From positions 213,222 through 277,221 of the forward strand of contig CAVYOD010000014.1 of NCBI GenBank assembly GCA_963770045.1: a DNA stretch of 64,000 nucleotides, read 5' to 3'. Positions 29,179-37,152 of the stretch are shown here, piece after piece. Below the pieces are notes generated by a model. That model saw nothing but the letters and a program-made list of their open reading frames with translations, was not told the DNA's origin and searched no databases. This DNA is from CAVYOD01 sp963770045 (GTDB taxonomy: Bacteria; Acidobacteriota; Aminicenantia; Aminicenantales; CAVYOD01). Position 1 is the stretch's first letter; each line of letters begins with the position of its first letter. A program made the translations under genes and the position numbers.

Positions 29179-30339
29179 ATGAGTGAAACGATGACAAGAT
29201 ACGAGCGACTCCTGGCCGCTTGGGAACTCCGGGAGGCCGACCGGGTCCCGGTGGCGCCGATCAACTGCTACATCATTCCCTATCTGGAGGGCCTTTCGAT
29301 CCGGGAGATGTTCCTGGAGCCCGAAAAGCTGGCCCGGGCCACGGCCAACTGCCTGGACATCTGCGGAGACGAGGTCGATCCCAATATCACCACCCTCGAT
29401 CACCTCTCCCTTCTTGGAAAATCCGGCTGGGACCAAGCCACTCTGGACTGGAGGATCTGGGATGACTTCCCTCCCAAGGGAAATATCCCCAGCTTCTATG
29501 AGAAGACGATCCTCGAGGATTACGATGACGTCATGAACCGGGGCTTCTCGACGATCCTGTTCAACCGAAAAATCTTCAAAGATGTCTTTCGGCGGAGCCT
29601 GAGCGATTTCCTCTATTATGAATTTGAGTATCCGAAAATCTACTCGGCTGTCTGGCGGAAGTTCGTCGAAGAATATGAAGTTCCCTTGCTCATGGGAGGC
29701 CGGGCCTGTCATCCTCTGGACCTCCTCCAGTACTACCGCGGTATCAACCAGCTCACCGAGGATATCTTTGAGCGGCCGGAGAAAGTCCATGCGATCAGCG
29801 AACAGCTCATCGAATACGAGTCGGTCCGGGCCATGAAGCAGGCGATGATCATGGGCGCAGGCGAAGTTCCGGGGGCTGAGATCATCTTCTTCGTGAACGG
29901 CGGACCGCCGGGAATGTCACCCAGGATTTTTGACGAGTTCTTCTGGCCGTATGCCAAAAAAGCGATCGACAACTTCGTCGAACGCGGCTTCCGCGTCAGA
30001 TGCCACTGGGACAACGACCTCACGCCGCACCTGCAGACGATGAAGCACATCACGGACGGGCTGCCCAAGGGCAAAATCCTCCTGGACCTCGAGAAAACCG
30101 ACCTGAAAAAAGCCAAGGAAGTCCTGGGCGATCGCGTCTGCATCCTGGGCAATGTTCCCTCGGCTCTGCTTGTCTACGGAACCCCTCAAGACGTCGAAAA
30201 AAACTGCCGGAAGCTCATCGAGGACTGCGCGGAGGGCGGAGGTTTTATCCTCAGCACAGAGTGCGAGACTCCCTGGGATTCGAAAAGGGAGAATGTCAGG
30301 GCCATCGTCGAGGCCGCGGAAAAATACGGATCGTATTGA
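29179..30339 (+). CDS. UroD-superfamily corrinoid methyltransferase, copy 2
   Basis: A 386-residue paralog of the protein at 27156-28322, 12 bases after the corrinoid gene. The same candidate Zn ligands occur with one change: the HxH-like site reads RVRCHWDNDL (His kept, neighbouring residues different) and Cys of STECETPWD. The difference around the metal site and in the GRACHPLDLLQYYRG segment suggests the two paralogs have split roles, one for the substrate and one for the methyl acceptor, both using the same corrinoid protein. That division is an inference. Start ATG has AAGGAAAG upstream. Confidence 0.8.
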   Translation: MSETMTRYERLLAAWELREADRVPVAPINCYIIPYLEGLSIREMFLEPEKLARATANCLDICGDEVDPNITTLDHLSLLGKSGWDQATLDWRIWDDFPPKGNIPSFYEKTILEDYDDVMNRGFSTILFNRKIFKDVFRRSLSDFLYYEFEYPKIYSAVWRKFVEEYEVPLLMGGRACHPLDLLQYYRGINQLTEDIFERPEKVHAISEQLIEYESVRAMKQAMIMGAGEVPGAEIIFFVNGGPPGMSPRIFDEFFWPYAKKAIDNFVERGFRVRCHWDNDLTPHLQTMKHITDGLPKGKILLDLEKTDLKKAKEVLGDRVCILGNVPSALLVYGTPQDVEKNCRKLIEDCAEGGGFILSTECETPWDSKRENVRAIVEAAEKYGSY

Positions 30340-30416
30340 ACAATTTGCAGCACTTGAGCTTGACCAGGGAGACAGTATGCCACGGCCGATACAACCAAAG
30401 GAAGCGAGAAAAAGAA

Positions 30417-31689
30417 ATGAAGCTACTGGGCGGTATTGGCGATTGATTTTCCTTTGCTATCATTGGTCTTCCTGGAGGCATCATTATTCTTTGCCCAGGA
30501 AAGAAGAGACAGGAGAAAAAAGAAGAGCCGGCCCTGGCCGTCGTCGGCGGGACATTGATCGACGGAACGGGAGGCGCACCGCTTCCAAACGCGGTCGTCC
30601 TGATTCAGGGACGGAAGATAAAGGAAGTCGGGCCGGCGGCAAAAGTTAATATCCCAAAGGAAGCCAGGAAGCTTGACGTTACCGGTAAATTCGTCCTGCC
30701 GGGCTTTATCGATTGCCATACCCACATTTCGACTGAGAGCAATTCATTAGAATACTATGTCGACACCAACAGCCTGGGCACATTGCGTGCCTATCAGCTC
30801 ATGGACCAGTATCTTAAGAGCGGCGTCACGGCGATCCGAGACGTCGGTTCTCCGGTCGAGTGCCTGCAGGCGATCCTGAGGGGCTCTGAGCTCGGCTATA
30901 TCGAGACGATCCGGCTCGTCGGCTGCGGAAATCTGATCACGGTGACCGGAGGCCACGGCGACGGGATGCACGGAGCGCTGGCGGCCGATGGGCCTTGGGC
31001 TTTCCGCAAAGCCGTCCGCGAAATGTTCAAAGCCGGGTTCAATTACATCAAGATCTCGCCCACGTTCACAATGGAGGAAGCCAAAGCCGCAGTGGATGAG
31101 GCCAAGACGCTGGGAATGCGGACGACCGCTCACGGCGGCGGACTGTCGGACACGGCTCCGACGACCATGACCCGAATTGCCGTCCAGGCCGGAGTCCAGT
31201 GCATCGAGCACCTCAACGAGATGGAAGACGATGTCCTCGACCTCATGGCCCAGAAAGGGGGTTTATAGTGTGCCGACGATGGCCATCTATCGAGAACTTT
31301 ACAGGACCAACACGATCCCCCCGGCCCTCGTTGAAAAAAGGCACTGGTCCCAATCCCTGCACGAAACGCTGTTCAAAAAGGCGAGAGAGCGGAAGATCTT
31401 GATGGGTATCGGAACCGATGCCGGCGGCGAGGAGCGGAAGCTCTATCCAAAAATCTATTTCGATGAGATGAAGTATTTTGTCGAACTCGGGGCCAGCCCG
31501 ATGGAGTCCATTGTGGCCGCGACCAAGAACGGAGCGGTCATCCTCGGCCGGGCCGAAGAGCTCGGGACGGTCGAAGCCGGAAAGCTGGCCGACCTCCAGA
31601 TCGTCGGCGGCGATCCGCTCAAGTCCTTGGATGTCCTGGGCAAGCCGGAAATCGTTGTCCTTGACGGAAAAGTTCATCAATATAAATAG
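30417..31689 (+). CDS. Metal-dependent amidohydrolase, exported, copy 1 (frame breaks)
   Basis: An imidazolonepropionase/prolidase-like amidohydrolase. Metal ligands follow the family pattern: HxH in GFIDCHTHIS, His in TTAHGGGL, His in IEHLNEME and Asp in GIGTDAGG. Compared with copy 2 (31770-33025) the reading frame breaks where this copy has GGGGG (31257-31261) and copy 2 has GGGG, a direct demonstration of an extra base. The signal peptide also seems scrambled: after ATG 30417 the natural continuation (LVFLEASLFFAQ) is in another phase, so the N-terminus is uncertain. Predicted secreted dipeptidase or acyl-amide hydrolase. Confidence 0.75.
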
Positions 31690-31692
31690 TGA

Positions 31693-31736
31693 GCGATTTT
31701 AAAAGTGAGCACTGAGCAGTGAGCGGTGAGCAGTAT
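31693..31736. repeat. Degenerate tandem repeat (GTGAGCAGT-type units)
   Basis: Units GTGAGCACT, GAGCAGTGAGC, GGTGAGCAGT follow each other in the gap between the two amidohydrolase genes. Similar short units occur at 46619-46640, 58695-58720, 59753-59795 and 62345-62385. Confidence 0.45.
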
Positions 31737-31769
31737 GCAAATTAAAAATAAAAAAAAAAGGAGAAAGAA

Positions 31770-33025
31770 ATGAAGATCTGCGCGTGCATCCCTGATTTTC
31801 TCTATCGCTTGTTTTTCTGGGCGCATCATTGTCCTTGGCCCAAGAGAAGCAGGAGAAAAAAGAAGAGCCGGTCGTCGCCCTCGTCGGCGGGACCCTCATC
31901 GACGGCAATGGCGGCACTCCGATTCCCAACGCAACCGTCCTCATCCGCGGACAGAAGATCGCCGAAGTCGGGCCCGCGGCCAAAGTTAAAATCCCTGAGA
32001 AGGCGCAGAAAATCGATGTCTCGGGGAAATTTATTCTTCCAGGCTTCATCGATTGCCATATTCATACCACCTACCCCTACGATGACATCCAGTACTTCAC
32101 CGACACCGACAGTGTGGCCACCCTCAGGGCTTTCCACACCCTGGACATGTATCTCAAAAGCGGGGTCACATCGGTTCGGGATGTCGGCTCGCCGGTCCAG
32201 CCGATGCAGGCCATCACAGCCGGAGAGGCGCTCGGCTACATTGATTCGGCGAGACTCTTCGCCTGCGGCGATCTGATCACGGTCACCGGAGGCCATGGTG
32301 ACGGGCTTCATGGCGCCCTGGCCGTCAACGGGCCTTGGGAATGGCGAAAGGCCGTCCGGGAGATGTTCAAGGACGGATTCGGCCACATCAAGATCTCGCC
32401 CACCTTCACCCTTGAGGAGGCTCAGGCGGCCGTGGACGAAGCCAAGACGCTCGGCTGCAGGATAACGGCTCACGGCGGCGGACTGTCGGACACGACTCCG
32501 ACGACCATGACCCGAATCGCCGTCCAGGCCGGAGTCCAGTGCATCGAGCACCTCAACGAGATGGAAGACGATGTCCTCGACCTCATGGCCCAGAAAGGGG
32601 TTTATAATGTGCCGACGATGGCCATCTATCGAGAACTTTACAAGGCCAACGCGACCCCCGCGGTCCTCGTAGAAAAACGACACTGGACCCAATCCATGCA
32701 CGAAACACTGTTCAAAAAGGCCCGGCAACGGAAAATCACCATGGGAGTCGGCACGGACGGTGTCGGAGGCTTCATGAAGCTCTACCCCGGGCTCTATTTC
32801 ACGGAGCTGAAATATTTCGTGGAGCTGGGCGTTAGCCCGATGGAGACGATTGTTGCGGCCACAAAGAACGGGGCCCTCATCCTGGGAAAAGCCGATGAGC
32901 TGGGGACGATCGAGGCGGGGAAGCTGGCCGATATCCAGGTCATCAAAGGAGACCCTCTCAAGTCATTTGATGCCCTTGGCAAGCCCGATCTGGTCATCGT
33001 TGGGGGAAAAATCCACCAATTTTGA
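31770..33025 (+). CDS. Metal-dependent amidohydrolase, exported, copy 2
   Basis: Closely related to copy 1. HxH in GFIDCHIHTT, His in ITAHGGGL, His in IEHLNEME and Asp in GVGTDGVGG give the binuclear-metal amidohydrolase site; the body from 31829 is one uninterrupted 398-residue frame. ATG 31770 with AGGAGA upstream is the likely start, but the hydrophobic signal LVFLGASLSLAQ lies in the body frame, so there is a phase problem in the first ~50 bases (one deletion or two insertions). A 175-bp stretch (32468-32642) is almost identical to copy 1, against lower similarity elsewhere. Enzyme class as for copy 1. Confidence 0.8.
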
Positions 33026-33036
33026 CCTCACCCGGC

Positions 33037-33057
33037 GCCGCGGCCGTGAGCCGCGGG
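33037..33057 (+). terminator. Possible hairpin terminator after amidohydrolase copy 2
   Basis: CCGCGGC (33038-33044) pairs with GCCGCGG (33050-33056) around a five-base loop, twelve bases after the stop. There is no T run directly after it, so intrinsic termination is doubtful. Confidence 0.35.
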
Positions 33058-33146
33058 TTGTGGGCCGAAAAAATCGCAGCCGCCCGATCTCTCGCCCTCC
33101 TGAAAAAGAGGGACGGAATACTTTTGTATTCGTTTCACGAATGACG

Positions 33147-33179
33147 AAGGGTGTCCCCTTGGGGAACGTCCCCCAGTTT
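33147..33179 (+). repeat. 33-bp GTGTCCCC/GGGGAACGTCCCC element, copy 1
   Basis: Begins AAGGGTGTCCCCTTGGGG and continues AACGTCCCCCAGTTT. Identical over all 33 bases to 37117-37149; related copies are at 51845-51877 (complement) and 51936-51968. Non-coding, between the amidohydrolase and penicillin-acylase-like genes. Confidence 0.8.
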
Positions 33180-33239
33180 GTTGACTAAAGTCCTCCTAAA
33201 ATCTAGAATTGTCGTCAAACCAGGATTGGGAGGTCTCGG

Positions 33240-35651
33240 ATGAAAACTGCCAGGAGAATACTTCTCGGGATTGTCCTGCTCCTCATCATAGTGCTCATCG
33301 GCGCCTTTATCTTTATCAATCATATCGCCAAAAGAGGCCTTCCCGACTACAACGAAAGCATCCAACTCACGGGCATGACCGACCAAGTCACAGTCTATCG
33401 CGATTCTTACGCCGTCCCCCACATCTTTGCCAAAAACGAGGACGACCTCTACCGCGCGGTGGGCTATGTCATGGCCCAGGACAGGCTCTGGCAGATGGAC
33501 CTGGTGCGCCGGGCCACCCAGGGCCGGCTGGCCGAGATCTTCGGCGAAGCCCTGGTGGAGACGGACCTTCTGATGCGCGCCCTGCGGATCCCGGAAAAAT
33601 CCCGGCTGGTTTTGAGCCAGGCGGATGCGAAAGTCGTGAAAATGATCGAGGCTTTTTCCGATGGAGTCAATCAGTACATCGAAAGCCACAAGAATAAATT
33701 GCCCCCGGAGTTTTCAATCTTGAGATACGTCCCGGAGAAATGGGAGCCGGAACATGCCGCCAACTTGATCGGATATATGGCCTGGCCTCTCGCTCTCGCC
33801 TGGAGTTCCGACGTCCTGCTCTATCAATTGGCTCAGAAACTGGGGGCGGAATCAGAAAAATTCCACGAGCTTGTGCCCGACCTGTCCCAGCAAAAAACTG
33901 TCGTCTATCCCGACTTCAAGCTTGCGGCCGTTGGCGCCGGTCTGGACTCGAGCCTCCTTCGCGGAGCAAGAAAACTCGAAGAGCTTGGTCTGGTCATTTT
34001 CACCGGGAGCAACAACTGGGCTGTTTCAGGAGCGAAGAGCGTCACCGGCAAGCCTCTCCTGGCCAATGATATGCACCTCTCGCTTTTCGCGCCCGGGATT
34101 TGGTATCAGATTCACGAAGTCATCGAGGGATCGCTCAACGTCACGGGCGTCGCCGTCCCTGGCCAGCCATTCATCGTCGCCGGCCACAACGACCGAATCG
34201 CCTGGGGAATGACCAATGTCATGGTCGACGATATGGATTTCTACCTGGAAAAGCTCAACCCCGCGAACGCCAACGAATATGAGTTCAACGGGAGCTGGCG
34301 GCCTCTGAAGGTGCGCAAAGAGGAGATCAAGGTCAAGGGCGGTCGAGTCATCGAAAAAGAGTTGAAATTCACTCATCGCGGGCCCGTTGTCTCTGCCCTG
34401 CAGAATGTGAGAGACCAGGCTATCTCCATGCGCTGGGTGGGCAATGAAGAAAGCAACGAAATCCGGAGCGTCTATCTCCTCGACCGGGCCAAGAATTGGG
34501 AAGACTTTAAGGACGCGGCCAAAACATTCCAGGCCCTGAGCCAGAACGTCGTCTATGCCGACATCGATGGGAATATCGGACTCCATTGCTGTGCCGGCGT
34601 GCCGATTCGCAAGGGAGAGGGGCTGGGTGTTGTCCCCGGCGAAACCGATGAATACGACTGGAAAGGGTTCGTGCCGTTTGAGAAGCTCCCGTATTCCTAT
34701 AATCCTCCCTCTGGTTATGTCTCTTCGGCCAATAACAAAACGGTCGATGATCATTTTCCCTACCCGATCGGATATTGGTTCGATCTTCCCTACCGGATCG
34801 ACCGGATCAGGGAGATGCTCGAAGAGAAGGAGAAGCTCTCGACCGAAGACTTCATGAGGATGCAGCTGGATGTCAAATCCAAGCTCGTCGAAAAGATGAA
34901 GGGCGATATTTTGGCGGAGCTTCGGAAACTGGAAGATCCTACGCCCCTGGAGAAGACATCGCTTCAGCTCCTGGAAACATGGGACGGGACGTTGACCAAA
35001 GAGAGCGCCGCGACGTCAATCTTTGAAGAATTCTATAATCTCTTTTTGACCAACCTGATCCAAGATGAGATGGGCGAAGAGCTGACCAAGAAATACGAGG
35101 GCAACTCAATCCTGGCCGTAAACTTCATGGAGAACATCCTCCGAAACAAGAACTCCGGTTGGTGCGACGATCTCAGAACTCCGGGAGTCAAGGAAGGTTT
35201 CGGCGATATCGTGAGGAGGAGTTTTCAAGAGACGGTCGCGTCGCTCCGGGAAGAGTTGGGGAGCAATCCGGACCGGTGGGAATGGGGGAAACTGCACGTC
35301 CTCTCCCTGGAACATCCCCTGAGCCAGGTGAAGATCTTGAGCGCGCTTTTCAATCTGAACCCGAAACCCGTCCCGGTCCGAGGGAGTTTCCATACTGTTT
35401 GCGCCCTCGGTTATGATTTCGGTCTGGGCTTTAAGTCCCGGTTCGGGCCCTCGGAGCGCCATGTCTTTTCTCTGGCCAATTGGGATGATTCAAAGACCGT
35501 TATTCCGACGGGAGAATCCGGAATCCCGGCGAGCAAGTTCTACTGTGACCAGACGAAGCTCTACGGCGCCGGCCAATACCACAACGACTACGTGAGCAGA
35601 AACTTGATCGAGAAAGACGCCAGGTTCAAGATGACCATCAGCAAGAAATGA
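33240..35651 (+). CDS. Penicillin acylase family (S45) Ntn-hydrolase
   Basis: An 803-residue proenzyme of the penicillin G acylase / acyl-homoserine-lactone acylase family. It has an N-terminal membrane/signal helix (LGIVLLLIIVLIGAFIFI), the alpha-chain motif DSYAVPHIFAKNEDDLYRAVGYVMAQDR, and a self-cleavage site with nucleophile Ser257 in FTGSNNWAVSG, which becomes the N-terminus of the beta chain. Downstream PGQPFIVAGHNDRIAWGMTN and FTHRGPVVS are usual beta-chain features. Start follows GGGAGG. It would cleave N-acyl amides in the periplasm. Together with the C45 acylases and the D-aminoacylase it makes four amide-acyl hydrolases in 20 kb. Confidence 0.9.
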   Translation: MKTARRILLGIVLLLIIVLIGAFIFINHIAKRGLPDYNESIQLTGMTDQVTVYRDSYAVPHIFAKNEDDLYRAVGYVMAQDRLWQMDLVRRATQGRLAEIFGEALVETDLLMRALRIPEKSRLVLSQADAKVVKMIEAFSDGVNQYIESHKNKLPPEFSILRYVPEKWEPEHAANLIGYMAWPLALAWSSDVLLYQLAQKLGAESEKFHELVPDLSQQKTVVYPDFKLAAVGAGLDSSLLRGARKLEELGLVIFTGSNNWAVSGAKSVTGKPLLANDMHLSLFAPGIWYQIHEVIEGSLNVTGVAVPGQPFIVAGHNDRIAWGMTNVMVDDMDFYLEKLNPANANEYEFNGSWRPLKVRKEEIKVKGGRVIEKELKFTHRGPVVSALQNVRDQAISMRWVGNEESNEIRSVYLLDRAKNWEDFKDAAKTFQALSQNVVYADIDGNIGLHCCAGVPIRKGEGLGVVPGETDEYDWKGFVPFEKLPYSYNPPSGYVSSANNKTVDDHFPYPIGYWFDLPYRIDRIREMLEEKEKLSTEDFMRMQLDVKSKLVEKMKGDILAELRKLEDPTPLEKTSLQLLETWDGTLTKESAATSIFEEFYNLFLTNLIQDEMGEELTKKYEGNSILAVNFMENILRNKNSGWCDDLRTPGVKEGFGDIVRRSFQETVASLREELGSNPDRWEWGKLHVLSLEHPLSQVKILSALFNLNPKPVPVRGSFHTVCALGYDFGLGFKSRFGPSERHVFSLANWDDSKTVIPTGESGIPASKFYCDQTKLYGAGQYHNDYVSRNLIEKDARFKMTISKK

Positions 35652-35674
35652 AAAGGGGACGGTCGTTCGCTTCT

Positions 35675-36250
35675 TCAGGCCGGGTCAGGACGGTGACCGG
35701 AGGGCATGAAGTAGGTTGTCATTTTGGCGCCGACAAGAAAGATCCAGAATAAGACCGTCAACGCAAGCAAGGCAAACTTGAGCGACGCGCAGATACCGGC
35801 AATAACTGGAAATACCTCCGGCATAAAGTCCGCTGCCGCGAGGATCAAGAGGAGAAACATGTTCTCGGTCACATCTAAGGCCCCGGCAATGAAAGGAAGA
35901 ATCGCGGCCCTCTGGCCAGATTTCCTCAACTTCCCCTTGTTCCAAGCGCTCAGAAGAGAAGTGACCGAGAAAAAGATAAGCACATATCCGACGATAAAGA
36001 TGAAATCAAAAAGGATGCTCTTGCGGGCTGCGAGCTTTTGAGCATCACCCCAAGAACTCATGATTTCCAAGGCCTTGGCCTTGGTGAAAGCCAATTCGAA
36101 GCTGACGATGCTGTACTTGCTCCCCGAGGCCCAAAGCTGGGCGCTCTCCTTCCTCATCTGATTCCACGGCCATAAGGCGATTAAGATCCCCACGATGAGC
36201 AGCCCGCCCAAAACCAGGGGCCTTTCAAAGGCAGGTTGTGGTCGACTCAT
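35675..36250 (-). CDS. Membrane protein of unknown function
   Basis: I do not recognise it. It is 191 residues from ATG 36250 (GGAGAGG upstream), with about four hydrophobic segments: LVLGGLLIVGILIALWPW, ILFDFIFIVGYVLIFFSV, the LPFIAGALDVTENMFLLLIL region and ALLALTVLFWIFLVG. Helix 3 has polar DVTEN inside the membrane segment. It converges with the penicillin-acylase-like gene, stops 24 bases away, and lies 13 bases after the toxin gene on the same strand. Inner-membrane location is inferred. Confidence 0.7.
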   Translation of the reverse strand: MSRPQPAFERPLVLGGLLIVGILIALWPWNQMRKESAQLWASGSKYSIVSFELAFTKAKALEIMSSWGDAQKLAARKSILFDFIFIVGYVLIFFSVTSLLSAWNKGKLRKSGQRAAILPFIAGALDVTENMFLLLILAAADFMPEVFPVIAGICASLKFALLALTVLFWIFLVGAKMTTYFMPSGHRPDPA

Positions 36251-36263
36251 CAACCTCTCCTCA

Positions 36264-36671
36264 TCAGCCAACAATCCAATTCTCAACCTCAAGCCCAGGA
36301 ATATCATCAAAGTGTTGAGTGTTCCCCGTGACCAGGATCAGCTTGTGCTGGATTGCGACCGATGCGATTCGCAAATCCGGCTCGCTCTTAACCATTCCCT
36401 TTTTTTCAAGCCTTGCCTTTAGCTTGCCGTAAATCTTCGCGGTCCCTTCGTCAAAAGGCAAAATGGTGAGATTGGGAAGCACCCTCTCTTCAAAGGCGCG
36501 AATAATTTTCTCGCTATGGGCCGACCTCATCGCCCCATAATAAATCTCCCCCACATTAATGGCCGAGCTATATTGCATCTCCCGAGGGGTTCTTTCCAAT
36601 CTCTTCACAAGACGGGCCGAAGGGCTCTTTTTAACAATGTTGCTTAATATGTCGGTATCGAAGAGGTACAT
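36264..36671 (-). CDS. PIN-domain (VapC-type) toxin
   Basis: A 135-residue PIN ribonuclease. The acidic metal site is visible: Asp in MYLFDTDILSN, Glu in INVGEIYYG, Asp in SEPDLRIASVA, and the C-terminal VTGNTQHFDDIPGL. The ATG overlaps the antitoxin stop by one base (TAATG), so the pair is co-translated antitoxin first, as usual. VapC toxins cleave initiator tRNA or rRNA; the target here is unknown. Confidence 0.85.
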   Translation of the reverse strand: MYLFDTDILSNIVKKSPSARLVKRLERTPREMQYSSAINVGEIYYGAMRSAHSEKIIRAFEERVLPNLTILPFDEGTAKIYGKLKARLEKKGMVKSEPDLRIASVAIQHKLILVTGNTQHFDDIPGLEVENWIVG

Positions 36672-36949
36672 TAAAGCGGGACCTCCCGGCTTTTTTCTTT
36701 CTCTCTGGCCTGATAAATCGCAGCGCACATCTCATCGATTTCCTTATCAAAATCAGCCAAAACTCCTTGCGCGAGTATCAGCCCTTCGCTCTGCCTTTGC
36801 TCTAGATTCTGGTAGGCTTCATAAGGCATCAGGACGGCGACTCTCTTCCCTTTCTTGGTAATCACGATTTTGTGCTTTTGATAAATAAGACGACTGATAA
36901 GCTCTGATAATCTCGCCTTGGCTTTCGTGATCGTAATGATTTCGTTCAT
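36671..36949 (-). CDS. Phd/YefM-type antitoxin
   Basis: A 92-residue antitoxin. The N-terminal DNA-binding fold reads EIITITKAKARLSELISRL and KIVITKKGKRVAVLMPYEAYQNL, matching Phd/YefM proteins; the C-terminal ~40 residues would wrap the toxin. It precedes and overlaps the PIN toxin. An AT-rich region with two ACTATA-like words lies just upstream and could be the autoregulated promoter. Confidence 0.85.
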   Translation of the reverse strand: MNEIITITKAKARLSELISRLIYQKHKIVITKKGKRVAVLMPYEAYQNLEQRQSEGLILAQGVLADFDKEIDEMCAAIYQAREKEKSREVPL

Positions 36950-37116
36950 GTCTGTCCTTTTGATAATATAGTCTAAATGACTATATCAGTCAACGGAATT
37001 TTCTTTTCTTCCCGAACAATGTGATTTGAGAATATCCCCGGCAAATTATGAAAATATTTAAAGGCTAAACGAGGCCAAGGCGGAGCACGGGGAACGAGCA
37101 ACGGGGGGCAATTATG

Positions 37117-37149
37117 AAGGGTGTCCCCTTGGGGAACGTCCCCCAGTTT
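37117..37149 (+). repeat. 33-bp GTGTCCCC/GGGGAACGTCCCC element, copy 2
   Basis: Identical to 33147-33179. It ends three bases from the stop codon of the convergent flavin/Fe-S oxidoreductase, so it may influence its 3' end. Confidence 0.8.
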
Positions 37150-37152
37150 CAG

